Below, one piece after another: positions 35,801-47,645 of a stretch of DNA of 64,000 nucleotides. The DNA comes from Bursaphelenchus xylophilus (lineage: Eukaryota; Nematoda; Chromadorea; Rhabditida; Aphelenchoididae). The first letter of the stretch is position 1; the number at the start of each line of letters is the position of its first letter. Below the pieces are notes generated by a model. The model was given only the letters and a program-made list of their open reading frames with translations. It did not search any database and was not told the origin of the DNA. The stretch lies in assembly GCA_904066235.2 (NCBI GenBank), contig CAJFCV020000003.1:6882001-6946000 (forward strand), written 5' to 3'. The translations under genes and the position numbers were made by a program.

Positions 35801-37823
35801 TACCGGGAGAAGAGAGGTAATCAGTGGGCCGTAGTGCAAGTCTTCGTCAAAACTTCTTTCTTTCCGTAAACAATTGGTTCAGACACAAAAAATAAAATCA
35901 AATTGAAAAACAGGTACCCGCGACACGTGATCCAGGAAGGCGAGAGGGGGCTCGGCAACCTGAAACCATCTTCCCGACCGCTGCAACGCCTGCTGCAACG
36001 ACCGGTTCAAGTCGATGGAAGCGGCGGATCTCTCGTCGACGTTCGCGGGGATCAGAGAAATGCCGACGGACTGTAAGCACGAACCTTGACCTTTGTCTCG
36101 GCGATCTCGAGCGTCTTTACAACTGGAAGCCGATCACTCTCCGATTGTTAGTTCAATCGAAAAGGAAATCGCCGATGCCCGGGCCTGATCGCTTTATCCG
36201 TTCATGTACGAAAGATGGGCGGAAGTCTTTCTTTTTGATGCGGAAATGGCTATAAAACCCAACTGTTAAACGACTATATTACATGAGCTACCGAGGCTAT
36301 TGGAAAGGTTGAATATTTGAAAAGAACGTTGAATAAAAAGTTAATTTCCGGGTAAAATTAACTTAAAACAACATTGACAACCACTTGATGCCAACGATCA
36401 GACGGAAAGAATAAGAAGAGATGTCGAAATTCCCTTTTGTTCGTCGATAAATCAAACTGTAAACTCATTGGTGGTGACGACCTCCTCGGTTCGATTTTTT
36501 AAAGCGACCCCGGGCAAAAACGGAAGACAAAAGCAGCCGGAAAAAACCGGCTGTTCTTTTTACTTTTTTCGGATTCTTGCGCAACCATGGTCCAAATCCG
36601 GAAGGTCAAGACAAACTGTCCGTTGCTTTGTTTATCTAAGTTACTGCTGTAATTAAATTAACAAAAATGATTACTGTGAGCTTTTAATGCAATTATTATG
36701 CATAATTTGTACTGTAATTTTATGTTTCGACGAAAATATCACCAAAGTTATGGAGTTGATCTCTGTAAACCAACTAAGAAGACTTCATTATGGTAATCGT
36801 ATCTATTCAAAAGCAGTCGTAAAAATTGTATATTGTAACCGACGACCCCGAACTCACCAATGTCAAGGGATTGTTTTCGAATCAACGCTATCTCTCCCGT
36901 TGAGTTCGGCAATTAAACGGGTTCGCTCCCTTTTTCTTGTTCCGTTGGCACTGAAAGGAAAACTGTACGAGGGAAAAAAGGAAAAGGAAAAATCGGCACG
37001 CAACATTCCCGACAATTAAAACAATAAAAGTAAACGATTCGGAGCAGAAAAGAAAGGCTGCTTAACCCAGATTACAACAAGTGTCCCAAGTCGAATCTCT
37101 TGACATGATTTCCATGATCTAGCGCCGGAAAAGGGGAAATAAAGGGGTCACTTCCCGCCCTTCCAGCTCTCGGCCAATTTTATGGATACAGGCAAGCCAA
37201 TTGAACAAACAAACATGACCCGCCTTGAATGGACATTAAAGGAGAGCCTCGTGTCAAGCACGGATCCTGAATCAGCCGAATACAACACGCTTAAATGCAT
37301 TGATACGAGCCCGGATATAAATCCGATTTGTTTGTCCATGGTGTTCTACAAAGAACTTGACGGGTTACTTGGGAAAGAAGTGTTGTTAGGACAAAGCCGC
37401 ATGCCCTGCTTACAACACAATCCATAAAGCTGATCACCGTACAGATCCCGAACCAAAAAAACCGAGATTCGGAGAGTGACTGTCCCCTTAATTTGGTCGT
37501 TTTTTATTCCCTCACCTCTGGAAAATCCAGTTTTAGAAAAGAAGTTCCAAAAAAGGTTGTCCACGGGAAAAGAAAGGGGTCATTAGAGTATTTAAAATGA
37601 CCGCTAGCGGACACTGGATCATTGTTTGTGAGTAGCGAGGAATCACTGTAGAACGGTGACTCTCATACAAACTATAAAACAGAATCACGCTCAACTTAAC
37701 AATACTTTTTGCGCAGCATGATTAGATATCAATGCAAATCATTTTACAAATAATTACATAATACTTTCACATTTATGTATATCTAATCAAAAGAATTTTT
37801 ACTAAAAAAATTAATTGATTTCA
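32827..37823. other. Long gene-poor region upstream of egl-13
   Basis: I see no gene I can support in about 5 kb. Overlapping open frames at 33129-33490 on both strands look like nothing known and have no splice structure. The sequence is less AT-rich than the repeats and has scattered TTAATTA and TTATTAATA motifs (homeodomain-like) and AACAAT/ATTGTT motifs (Sox-like) such as 33735, 33764 and 35690. A cis-regulatory domain for egl-13 is the natural guess, but this is inference. Confidence 0.4.
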
Positions 37824-38416
37824 CAAGGAAAGTACTTTTATGGGGGCTCCTACTTTTTGACGGGACATATCTCAAAAAATCAGAAAAAATGCGCTGATCA
37901 AGGATATATAAATCTTAGCTGCCCATTTTAGGTTTTTAGGGGTGAAAATGCCCAAAAACTGGCTTAATTTCCCTACAAAAGGTGCAGGCATTCGAAACGA
38001 TAAAAAGCGCATTCGGTCTCTTCCTTCGGAAGAGAGCGGTGTGGCCGAGTGGCTAGTGCCGTAGTCTGGGAATCAAGAGAGGGAACGCCGCACGGGTTCG
38101 ATATCCCTTTTGGGCCGAATCAACTTTTTTTGAAGATGAAGGTCGGAAAAATAAATTTTTGTGCCAAGACTAATTTATTACGTCTTAGAAACTCAATAAA
38201 CATCATTTTAAGTCAAAATAAAAATTGTAAACCTGTGAAAAATTAAGCGAAAAGGGGTTCATATAGGACTTTAAGTCAACTTCCGATTGAGTTTTCACCC
38301 CTAAAAACCCAAAATGGGCAGCTAAGATTTATATATCCTTGATCACCACATTTTTTCTGATTTTTTGAGATATGTCCGGTCAAAAAGTAGGAGCCCCCAT
38401 AAAAGTACTTTCCTTG
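37824..38416. mobile_element. Foldback MITE with TCA duplication, carrying a tRNA-like sequence
   Basis: Flanked by TCA (37821-37823, 38417-38419). Inverted repeats of about 140 bp start CAAGGAAAGTACTTTTATGG and run through GGGCTCCTACTTTTTGA, ATATATAAATCTTAGCTGCC and TTTTAGGGGTGAAAA with few mismatches. The loop carries a tRNA-like sequence (38036-38120). The first bases match the pattern of the TTA element (C-T/A-AGG-G/A-AAGT), and the duplication is again 3 bp ending in A, so the two may belong to one family. Confidence 0.85.
38036..38120 (+). other. tRNA-like sequence in the loop of the TCA foldback
   Basis: A-box-like TGGCCGAGTGG (38042-38052) and B-box-like GGTTCGATATCC (38095-38106) with about 42 bp between them, as in tRNAs with a long variable arm (Leu/Ser type). 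The outer bases do not form an acceptor stem, so it is tRNA-derived. Confidence 0.6.
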
Positions 38417-38419
38417 TCA

Positions 38420-39132
38420 AAAATTTTATAAAATTTACAAAATCATGCTTCAAAAAATTCCCTTTTTTGGAAGGCCACTTCAGAAGCGAGAAAAGAGAAT
38501 TCATTGTCAATGGAGGTAAAAAGAAATGCCGGTAAAAATGTCCTATGAAGGGAAGGGACCCGTTCCAAAAACTTGATTTCAACTTGAAAAAACGTCTAAC
38601 AGTTTCGTAACATAGAAATTATTTTAAATTAGAATTGCGTATTGTTCGGTAAATTTGATCATTCAGTATTTTGATTGTTTTTTACATCATTAAAATTATT
38701 TCAGTAAATTTTTGTGATCTCTTTAAAAAATTGAAAAAAACAAAAGAATTAAAATGTTTGCAGTTTTACATTAAATAATTTGCATAATTTAATTTTAAGC
38801 TAATGCGGATATCAGTTTGAATTGGTTTCTGCTTGTGACTAACATAATGGCAGTCATCAGAAAAGACCAGTTTTTAATTCCAGAGTAGTTCTTTTAATCC
38901 ACCGGCCTCCAAATGTAACTCCCTTGTTCCATTTGTTCCTTTGCCAATCCTTTTGAAACCCTCGATGGGAATTAAAGACTTGTGAACATGGGATAACAAA
39001 CTGAAAGGCCTCAAGTTTGATACGTTTCCAGGGGATACGAATACTCGAATTGGTTCTTTTCTCCTGAGAAAATGATGGTCCTCTTGTTTTAAGCCCTTTT
39101 CATGCGCTCAAGGAATTCCATGGCCCACCAAA
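38420..39132. other. Intergenic before the TMEM145-like gene
   Basis: AT-rich sequence with no gene or repeat that I can support. It holds the promoter side of the TMEM145-like gene. Confidence 0.4.
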
Positions 39133-40856
39133 ATGTTTTTTATCGTCGTATATTGGTTGTTACCTTCGTACGTTGCGGCCAAATATAGTGTCGGAGTCAT
39201 TAGCACGGACCAAGTAAGGCCTCGAGAGTCGTAGAAATGGGGGTTTCTGAGCTTTAATTTGAATTTATTCCAGAATTGGGTCTATCTGGATAGGTTTTGT
39301 TTCGTCTCCAACGATGGTGTCCTCCAATATTTCTTCCAATATCCAGTTGTAAGTGTAATATAATCCAAAAAAGATGGTTTAGTCCCATGAGATTGAATCG
39401 ATTTATTTGTATTTCGATACAGAAGACCAATGGAAAGCCGCTTACAATTCCCAGAAGGTAACATCCCTCCATTCACATTACTCTTTTATTAGACTTGCAA
39501 AGAAAAAGAAGATCTCCTTGATCCCAGCAATAATCAGATTGTCCATTTGACATCAGATGCTCCCAAATATGAAGATTCAAGTTGTAAGAAAGTAAATATA
39601 ACTGGGGAAGAGTGGTACCAATGTATGGGGAATCGCTCTTTTTATTCACAACGACCGAGATGGTGGTATTTGGCATTGGGAAACTGCGATTCTACCAGTG
39701 GATTGTACTTGGAGTACTCGATTTTGATGACAAATGCAAACATTACTAACCGATGGTTTTATCATTTCTCTTTTGACGAGTTCTGTAAGTTTTTAGTCAT
39801 CAAAAACATATACAGTCTATTGTATTGATGACATTATTTTATAATATTTTTCAGACGCCCTGCCTCTTACAATTGTTTTTATGGTGCTGGAATTGATAAT
39901 CCTTGTAATTTCGATAACTTTTACTTGTAAGTCACTTACAATCCCACTCCTTAACTTTATTTAGATATCCTCAAGTCCCGGAACATGTTACATCCAACTT
40001 TCAAGATGTTTTTACACGCTCTAATATTTGATATAAGTTGTGTAATCGCCTTGTGGTTACATTATGATCGATATGCAGATGATGGAAGAGGGTTTCCGTT
40101 ACTTAAATTTGTTGGAATTATGTTCAGACAGATCTCTGTGGTTACTTTTATCACTCTGTTATTGTTGCTCGCTAAAGGATATACGATCACAAGGAGGAAG
40201 ATTTCTTTTCTGAGTGTAATGAAACTTCTTCTCTTCGTCGCGGCCTTCTTTCTGGGGCATGTGACAATGATGTTATGGGAGATTTTGGTAATTTTGTTAA
40301 TCTCGTCGTCAATGTCTGGCTTTAGATATTTGACCCGGCCAAGGTCACATACATGTCCGAATCGCTGCCTGCCTATATCCTCGCCGTTCTTCGTATCTTA
40401 GCCTGGTTATGGTATATCCGGTCATCTTATGTTACAGTGCGAAAGTACCCTTTAAAAAGGCTCTTCTATATGTCCTTGAGTGTCCTGATGTCATTTTATT
40501 TTTGGTCCGCTCCCATTACCTTGATCATTGCCAATTTTGTATTGGATAATTGGGTCAGGGAAGAAGTAATGCTGGCGGTGGAATCAGCTGTGATGGTCTA
40601 TGGGTTCTGCACATTTTTGGTATGTGATCACAAGCATTCTTATCATGCACTTAGGTGTTAACCAATCCAATGCCCAACAATAAGAACTTCCCTTATCACG
40701 TGAGAACAAATCAAATATCCCAAGACAATTACCCCCAAAGTGTATACGAGGTAAGATCCGATTTCTAGCTTTATTTATTACAACGACACAACCAATAATT
40801 ACAAAAAACTTGTACAGGTACAATACTCCTCGGGTGGAATGGCATCTGCTGATTAA
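39133..40856 (+). CDS. TMEM145/GPR180-type seven-transmembrane protein (GOST family)
   Basis: Exons begin 39133-39213, 39274-39348, 39383-39457, 39493-39784 and 39855-39926, then continue to a stop at 40854-40856 (last exon in phase 0, ending MASAD). Signal peptide MFFIVVYWLLPSYVAAKYS; an extracellular beta-rich domain with NWVYLDRFCFVSN, LYFDTEDQW, KYEDSSCKKV, GNRSFYSQRPRWWYLALGNC and LEYSILMTN; then seven membrane segments, including LHPTFKMFLHALIF, LLLLLAKGYTITRRKISF, and after the last one NPMPNNKNFPYHVRTNQIS. That last block is nearly identical in human TMEM145 (NKNFPYHVRTSQI), which makes this the best match. GOST proteins sit in the secretory pathway or at the cell surface; the TMEM145 molecular role is poorly known. 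Confidence 0.9.
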
Positions 40857-40929
40857 GAAAGAGAGATCACAAGAACCAAGAAAGGAATAAATAAACTGAT
40901 TAGAAGATACGAGGTAGGAGAGAGCGAGG

Positions 40930-41830
40930 GCCTCAGGGAAAGACTGTGGGACTTCTCTTTGCCTCCGTCAGTTCCGTCTTTTGTTTTTCCCCAATTCGGG
41001 GAGACTGACCCCTGCGGGGAAGATGGCCGATCGTGCCCCGAAATTGTATTCCAACGAAGAGATCCGCGACATACAAGCACACTCCCCATCGGTCTCTCCA
41101 CTCCCTTCGGTCGGCGGAGAATATGAGGACATTCCATAAGCTGTAAATAGATTGTAACTTCCTTAAACAGCACTCGTCTGTCATGTGATTCATGAAGCTT
41201 GCACAAACACAATTCTTCAGCAAAAACAATCGTGACTTCTTTTACCTGTACAATATTGCATACAATCATCGTTATTTGGTAGTCTGACAGTAGTTGTCGT
41301 CCCCCCAAAGATCTTTATGTTTTTTAAGATCCCTGCTTGACCTAAATCCAGAGATTTGAACATATTCGAACCTTTACCTGAGAATTCGTTTGCCTTAATC
41401 CCACTTGTGAATGTTGGGGTCTTCGCTGAGTCTGTGATAGCTGCCTTCAAGTAACACCGATTCTTGTACTTATCAAACGTATATCTGAAATCAATAAAAT
41501 ATTACATTATGAAACAATACATGTAGTAAACAATAATAGGGAGTAATCCATCAAAAGATGACATAAAAGACGGCTTACAATGATGTATTTAATACCTGAT
41601 ATAGAGCAACTTACGCAATGCAACAGGGATCGCGGGCACAGACAATACAACAGACATTCAGGTCACCGGTCTCGATCTCATCGTATGTCCCACCGTTCAA
41701 GGCAATGTTGGGAAGGAAGAAACAATTGGACACTTGAATCAGAGGATGGGCCCGAAGGACGCAACTTACTGGCTGATCGACCACTCAAAGGCCACGAACT
41801 CAACAATAGCACCACCAACAACTTGATCAT
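40930..41830 (-). CDS. Secreted PAN-domain protein (3' part uncertain)
   Basis: Exons 41830-41770, 41732-41615, 41484-41378 and 41341-41246 join in frame. The product starts MIKLLVVLLLSSWPLSG (signal peptide) and contains a PAN/apple-like domain: CFFLPNIALNGGTYDEIE, LNVCCIVCARDPCCIAYTFD, KNRCYLKAAI. A second PAN repeat seems to begin at about 41280 (DDCMQYC) and continue as NCVCASFM and DECCLRKLQS at 41217-41150. These two parts are in different frames, and the only simple intron between them would be about 31 bp and give the wrong phase. A frameshift or a missing junction is possible. The gene converges with the TMEM145-like gene. PAN domains mediate protein or carbohydrate binding. Confidence 0.6.
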
Positions 41831-42955
41831 CGCGAGGATCGTATCTTCGGGCTCGAAATGGCTACAAAAGAATCGAATAAGTAATCTTAGAAAATGGGTG
41901 ATTTATCTGAAAATGAGGAAACTCGACCAATAAATTGTAAATTCCAAGAATGCCTGACGAAACGGGTGTCGGCTGGGGTCACACCTTGTAATCAAGGATT
42001 CAGAAATTGGCGGCTTTCATCAAAAACTCTTTTAGATAAGACTCATTTCCTTTCCTTTCCTTTTTTTCTTTTTCGGTTCGCTTTACAGCCCCATCTCTGC
42101 CGCCGTTGTAAAGACTTCCGAAAGTAGCGTGGTTATAGCCGGAGCGCTAATGTAGTAACTTGGGCGGAAGTGCGTTACAATCGGACCGAATTGGGATGTT
42201 TTAAGGAGAGAACGACGCGGGCGTTCAAGTCCTCCCTTTGGCGCTATTCTTGGCTCATATGACCCCCCAAATCCACCCACTTTTTTGCTCTGATTCCCAC
42301 CGAAAACGGGCGGCCTAATCGGCCGGAATTCCATCCCCGAAAACTTTTTAGAGACGGCCGTTGAGACCCGTTGAGGGACACTGGTTATCACATGCTTATC
42401 GCCCCGCTGTATGTCGCATTCCAACGACTTTTAATTGTTTGGCTTTCTGCGACTGAACATCAGCTTAACATTCAGCGATAGGAGAATGCAAACAAACAAA
42501 TCAATTGACATCCAGAAAGGGGCAAAAGTACATGTTATTGATCCGCTTATCGACCGGTCAGATCACGATCCTCTTAGAGTCGTAAAAGCCGATGATAAGA
42601 GCGGTACACTCGAGACAGCCTGGCCCCTTCCCTAAGGTCAGTGTGACTTCTTTTTCTCCGAAAAGAAGATATTGTCACCACAATAAGAATTATGTTATGT
42701 GATGAGTAATCGCTTCAAGAATGCCTTGATAATTGATTGATGGAACGAGAATTGATAGGAGTTCAGGAGATTGGACAACGTCATCCTTGCAATTACAGTA
42801 ATACCTCCAGAAAACGAACGTCATACGAAAAAACAAAGTTCATAACACTTTCCAATAACCAAATACCTGGAAGTAAAAAGAAAAAGCATGCCTATTATAC
42901 ACATATATAGCGAGCTTCAGTACACTCCACAACCTAAATAGAATGCCACATTCTT
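41831..42955. other. Intergenic between the PAN protein and arrestin genes
   Basis: No gene is seen. Short open frames at 41894-42424 on both strands overlap each other and resemble nothing. A CTTTCCTTTCCTTTTTTTCTTTTT run lies near 42050. Confidence 0.4.
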
Positions 42956-44624
42956 TTGATGCGAATTCAGGAGGTTCTTTCGGCCTTTTCCATCGTTTAT
43001 GAGAACGAATGCTCGGTTTTCGAGAGTCAGGATACAATCCGAGGACTGGTCTTGATCAGGGGGAGAAGGGACTTGAACATCTCCAAAGTGGACTTTCTTC
43101 TTCGAGGTTCTGTGCAGTTTAAACACCAGAAGTCGGTTCGTTTTATTCGACTCGGGTTCATTTTATTTCAGGGGTCGATTATATCATCGCATAATCACGT
43201 GAACACGACCATAACGCAGAAGATCAACAGGTTTGTCAAGGCTGATTTGGCCGACAAGATAAAATTTACTGTAGGTTGACATTTTTAATTGTTTTTATTG
43301 TGTTTTTGTTTTAATATATGTGTATTTGTTTTGCTTATATTAACTTCTCTTAAGATTCCCTTGCCGTCTGATCTCTATCCCTCGATTGATTCCAAATCGA
43401 TTACAATTATTTATTATGTACAAGCCCGGCTGTACTTAAGTCATGAGAATGAAGAACTCGTCGGCTTTATTGCCCGAGGTCTCACGATCATTACAAAAGT
43501 CGCTCTGGATGCACTTCCCTCCAATTACTTCGCTGCTGAATCATGGAAATGGGAGAACAGTGTTGGATTCTGCCCTTGTTCCAATGGCCGCATTTTAGTA
43601 AAATTAAACTTTGAGAGAAAGGCCTTTCTTCCTGGAGAACATATTGTAATCAAAGGTAGATGGTGATAAAAGGAAGAAACGGTGATTTAGGGAGCATAAA
43701 TAACGAGACCGGAAGACGCGTCGACTTTGCAAAAGTGATACTCGAAAAGGTCATTACAATCACCAAGGAACAGAACAAAGTAGGACAAGAATAAGACAGA
43801 AAATAAGTAACTTTAATGTACAATTTACTGGTATAAGAAATTTAAACATTGGACAATTCTAGGAAGAGGAAATAGTGTCCGAAGAAGTTGTTCTGACCCG
43901 AGATGAAGCCGTGGCAATGTTTGTCGAACCCCATGTAACCTTGGCCATTTCCAAGAACTTCTCTTTGCCATCCATGAGGCCAAGGTAAACATTAAGTCGT
44001 CCTATTTCTGCCACCTAATTGAATAGCCCCAGAGTAATCGAATTGACCGTCCATTGTAAACAGCACACGTATATTTACTGGTTTCAGTACCCCAGATGGG
44101 ATAAGTATAAACCACTACAAGATATACATATCATACCGAGTGAACTGCGTGATCAGATACAATGGCCAAGAGTTCTCGGGGTCCAATATTCCTATTATTA
44201 TCGGCACCGAGCCCCATAACGTCACCCATAATGTGCAGAGAGAGTGCAGCTCCACTAAGCTGATATACTACAAGGACAAAACTGAACGGAACGTTCCCGT
44301 GGGCGACGACTCTTCGCAGTGCTTTGTGTCCAGGAAGAATCTCAAATATATGAATATGTATCCGTATTTTGTGCATCTGGAGACTTCTTCAAAACAAAGT
44401 CGACGGATTCACAAATTGGCAACAGCAATTCGAGCCGAAAATAATTTCCTGGCAAAACTTAAGGCGGCTAATCCTCGAGGTATGATCTGAAAACTATAAA
44501 AAAAGTGGTAATTAAACCCTCATTTCCTCGCACATCCCCAATTAGTCATCATTTTTCAGGTTCGGAGACCCCTTCAATGATTTCGCCTTCCAGTTCATCA
44601 ACTCCAACTCCAGGTCCAAACTAA
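42956..44624 (+). CDS. Arrestin-domain protein (ARRD type)
   Basis: The N-terminal arrestin sheet begins MRIQEVLSAFSIVYENECSV (start chosen at 42956) with IRGLVLIRGRRDLNIS; the C-domain begins at about 43356 (IPLPSDLYPSIDSKSITI, YYVQARLYLSHENEEL), continues with ISKNFSLPSMRPR and VIELTVH, and ends with RYNGQEFSGSNIPIIIGTEP. The last short exon ends STPTPGPN and stops at about 44622-44624. PIIIGT is a hallmark of arrestin C domains. These adaptors link membrane proteins to ubiquitin ligases and endocytosis. Nematodes have a large arrd family, so I do not name a member. Exon joints near 43143-43175 and 44060-44130 are uncertain. No PPxY motif is seen at the short C-terminus. Confidence 0.82.
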
Positions 44625-45593
44625 TTATCGTGTAACTCTTAAGCCGAATAAAATGTTGTTGTCCTCCATACGGCGCCTGAGGTGATAGGGAAAGGGGACA
44701 ATTGTGCTGGGTGAATTAAAAGAAGCCCGAGGGGAAGAGTCGTGCACTCATTCGAAGCAGCGATGTGTGCATGTACGGGAGTGTGATATGAAGTCGAAGG
44801 GTGTTGAGTACTCTCCTCAGTGCCCACAACAAATTGAATTGACGCCGCAGCGCGTCTCCTTTTCCCCATCAGCATATACCTCAAGCCAAGTGTCGGAACA
44901 TGACGAGCCGGGCCCCCAGATTTCGCATAAGTTCTTTTTTTTTGTCTGCTGGAGTTTTGCGAGAGTAATAAAATTAAACTCGACACCAGCCGGCCTGAAT
45001 TAGTCCTCTTCTTATCGGCGCTGGGGTTAAATTGCCCTTCAAAATGTGGCAAAATTAGGCGGGTCTCTAGGCTAAATCACTTCGCCAGCTACGGTAATTG
45101 TCATCAAGACTAGTTGGTTCCGTTGGAGTTCTGTCTAATTCAGTTCCCCTTTGTCTAATCAAATCGGTAATGGCCAAAAAAAGGTCCATCTTGAGGTGTT
45201 ATTGTTACTCTGCAAATCCTTCGAGTGCTTTTGGCACTTTTATAACAAAGTCTGACTATACAATGTTTTGTCGTGTTCGATCGTCGTTGACCAAACATAT
45301 CAGTTAATGAGTTCCATCGTAATTTGAGGCCATGCCCGGCCAGATGTAAAGGCCGACCTGTCCCGCTTTGGATAGCCATGTAATAGCCAAATATTGGCCA
45401 TTAATCCGCTCTTCAGAAGTTTTCTTCTTTTATATGCGGTTCTTTGTGCTCAGTCATGCGTTTATCGGTAAAAATTGGGCCGGCTAGATAGATTTGCATT
45501 CTAAAAATAACGCGTCATGTAATGTAACCTAAGGCGCGTTCATGAATTAGTTTTCTTTTACTTAATTTACTCATTTGGAGGGAAAATGGCACC
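44625..45593. other. Intergenic before the 7TM receptor gene
   Basis: I see no gene or repeat. Overlapping frames at 44639-45052 (-) and 44704-45003 (+) have no domain or splice support. Confidence 0.4.
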
Positions 45594-47145
45594 TTGTTGA
45601 GGGGTCACAAAGCGATGGATCAGCTCTCGCCCACCCATCTCGGCCTACTGTATATTGGGTTGGGGGTCCTAGGGTTTGGTTGCAATGCCACCACGGCTTT
45701 GATGATCATTTCCAGACGGGTCTTCAGGCTCTCCGCCTACACAATGATGGCCAATGTCGCTTTGGCCGACGCGATCATGGCTGTGGTAGCCGGGATTGTC
45801 TGCGGTTTTGTGACAATCGCCAATGATGGAGAACTCCAAACCAACGGGACCAGTGAGCTTAACATATCATCGTCTTCTATGGAACGGTAAATCATTTCAT
45901 TTTACAATATCATCGTTTTTGTTGTTATGCTTCCAGAAGAACAACTCGAGCGATTATCCCGACCCCGGAGCACTTTCTTCAGATGAACGTGGCCGGGAAA
46001 GCGGATCGCACTTCCCCTCAGGACATGCTCCAGGCGACTCTGGTCTTCCTCGAGATCGCGTCATGGATAGCCGGGGTCGTAAGCTATGCTTATCTGGGCC
46101 TCAACAGATGTGTCGCGATATGCTTTTATGGCACCAAGGCCAAGACTTTTAATCGGGTTTCTGTAGCGATTATCGCTTCTATATCAACATGGGCTGCGGG
46201 AATTTTGGCAGGTAATTTTGATGGCTAAACGGTACTTTTTGATGACTATATATTAATGCCAGCTAAATATGAATGAAGCAACTTTAATTGTAATCCGATT
46301 CCAGCATGTATGGGTACGTTTTCTTTCTCCGCTTCCGAGGGGCCTTTGGACATGTGGTCCGTAAGTTTCACAACCAAGAAACGGCCACCTTCTACTTGTT
46401 TTATTGTAATCGTCTTGTCCATAAATATAATCAGCGTGCTGATGCAATGGGTTTGCTCGACTCTGGTGCTGATGAAGATCAGACAAGTCAAACAGAAAAT
46501 CAACAAGAATAAACTCAACCAGAACAGTGCAAATCGCTTCAGGAAACAGGTTCGTGCGCGGTCCCACGAGCAAGAAAATACGATTTCCTTTTGCAGGCCC
46601 GACTAACATTTCAATTCTTCTACCCGTCCCTGTTGTGCACCATCTCTTCGACCCTTTACTTTGCCAAACCTTACATGCGCGAACTTCTCTCCGAGCCTCA
46701 TTTCGTAGTCCTGCACATGGTAAGTGAGATGGATGGGTTAAACATTTCCTAATTAGGGGCAATTATTATTCCAATTATCCTCCAATTGTCAAAGTTGTCA
46801 TGCCCGTCATGTCACGGCTTTATTTACCAACTTGGCTCAATGAGAATTGTATTCTTTTTATAGATATGGCTTTCGAACCATTTCTGTAATCCCTTTATCT
46901 ACGCGTACTTCAACGAGAGAATGCGGTTGACATACCACGAGATTCTAACCTGTGCAAGGGTTCGATATTACATCAGAAAACATCGGAAACAACGAGGATT
47001 CCAGAGGCAAAACAGTCGGGCGACTATGTCCAGGCAAGTCGATAGCAAATATAATTATATCGAATGTCTAGACGATCTCATGGAGCCAGATCAAATCGGA
47101 TGTCGACGAGGTCAGCAAAGTCTCAACGGAATGGAAACTTTGTGA
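45594..47145 (+). CDS. Seven-transmembrane receptor, rhodopsin-like/Srx-like
   Basis: The start may be 45594 or, more likely, the second ATG at 45615 (MDQLSPTHLGLLYIGLGVLG). Exons join in frame through 45615-45887, about 45936-46208, about 46307-46545 and later, with stop at 47143-47145. Membrane segments seen include LGLLYIGLGVLGFGC, MMANVALADAIMAVVAGIV, IASWIAGVVSYAYLGLNRC, VAIIASISTWAAGILA, PSTCFIVIVLSINII and FQFFYPSLLC; the last one has NPFIYAYFNERMR (NPxxY type). The second intracellular loop has LNRCVAI in the position of DRY. The cytoplasmic tail is long and basic (RKHRKQRGFQRQN). I take it as a class A orphan or chemoreceptor of Srx/Srsx type; ligand unknown. Confidence 0.78.
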
Positions 47146-47489
47146 GAAACAGCCTTCAGATGCAAAGTCGGGACTTTGAGCAGTTATGTGAATTTATGAT
47201 GAGAGTCAATCCATTATACGACAGTAGTGAAGGATGGAGAGAGAGTAGTGAGGAGGATGAAAACGAGTCCAATGGAAGACCATTGGAGACCAGAAGCGAG
47301 GGCCTTCATGTGCATCGGGAATCACGGTCCATCGTCCTCGATCTGGGCCGCCAGACCGTCGAACACTGGGCGCGATTCGCGAAGAAAGCCAGTATTTGAA
47401 ATGCGATACAAAGTGCCTTAATAAAGATAGTTCCGTTCATTAATATATTAGTATACAAAAATAAGAGGCCAAACTTAACATCCGTGAAT

Positions 47490-47645
47490 CAGACTAGGAC
47501 GTCATCCAATGTCCATCAATCCCATCTCATGAAGATGACATTCCACGGTCGAATGATGACAACCAACTTCCGCAGCCAGCTCTCGTGTGGGACGGCATGG
47601 ATTCTCTTCGATCAATTGAAGGAGCAAATCTAAATTTATCCAGAC
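47490..47645 (-). pseudogene. Mariner-family transposase fragment (N-terminal helix-turn-helix)
   Basis: On the minus strand the sequence reads LLLQLIEENPCRPTRELAAE then GCHHSTVECHLHEMG, then a stop. This is the N-terminal HTH region of mariner/Tc1-type transposases (TTRELAEE, STVVRHL in intact relatives). Nothing of the catalytic domain follows; the piece is isolated at about 50 codons. Confidence 0.75.
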
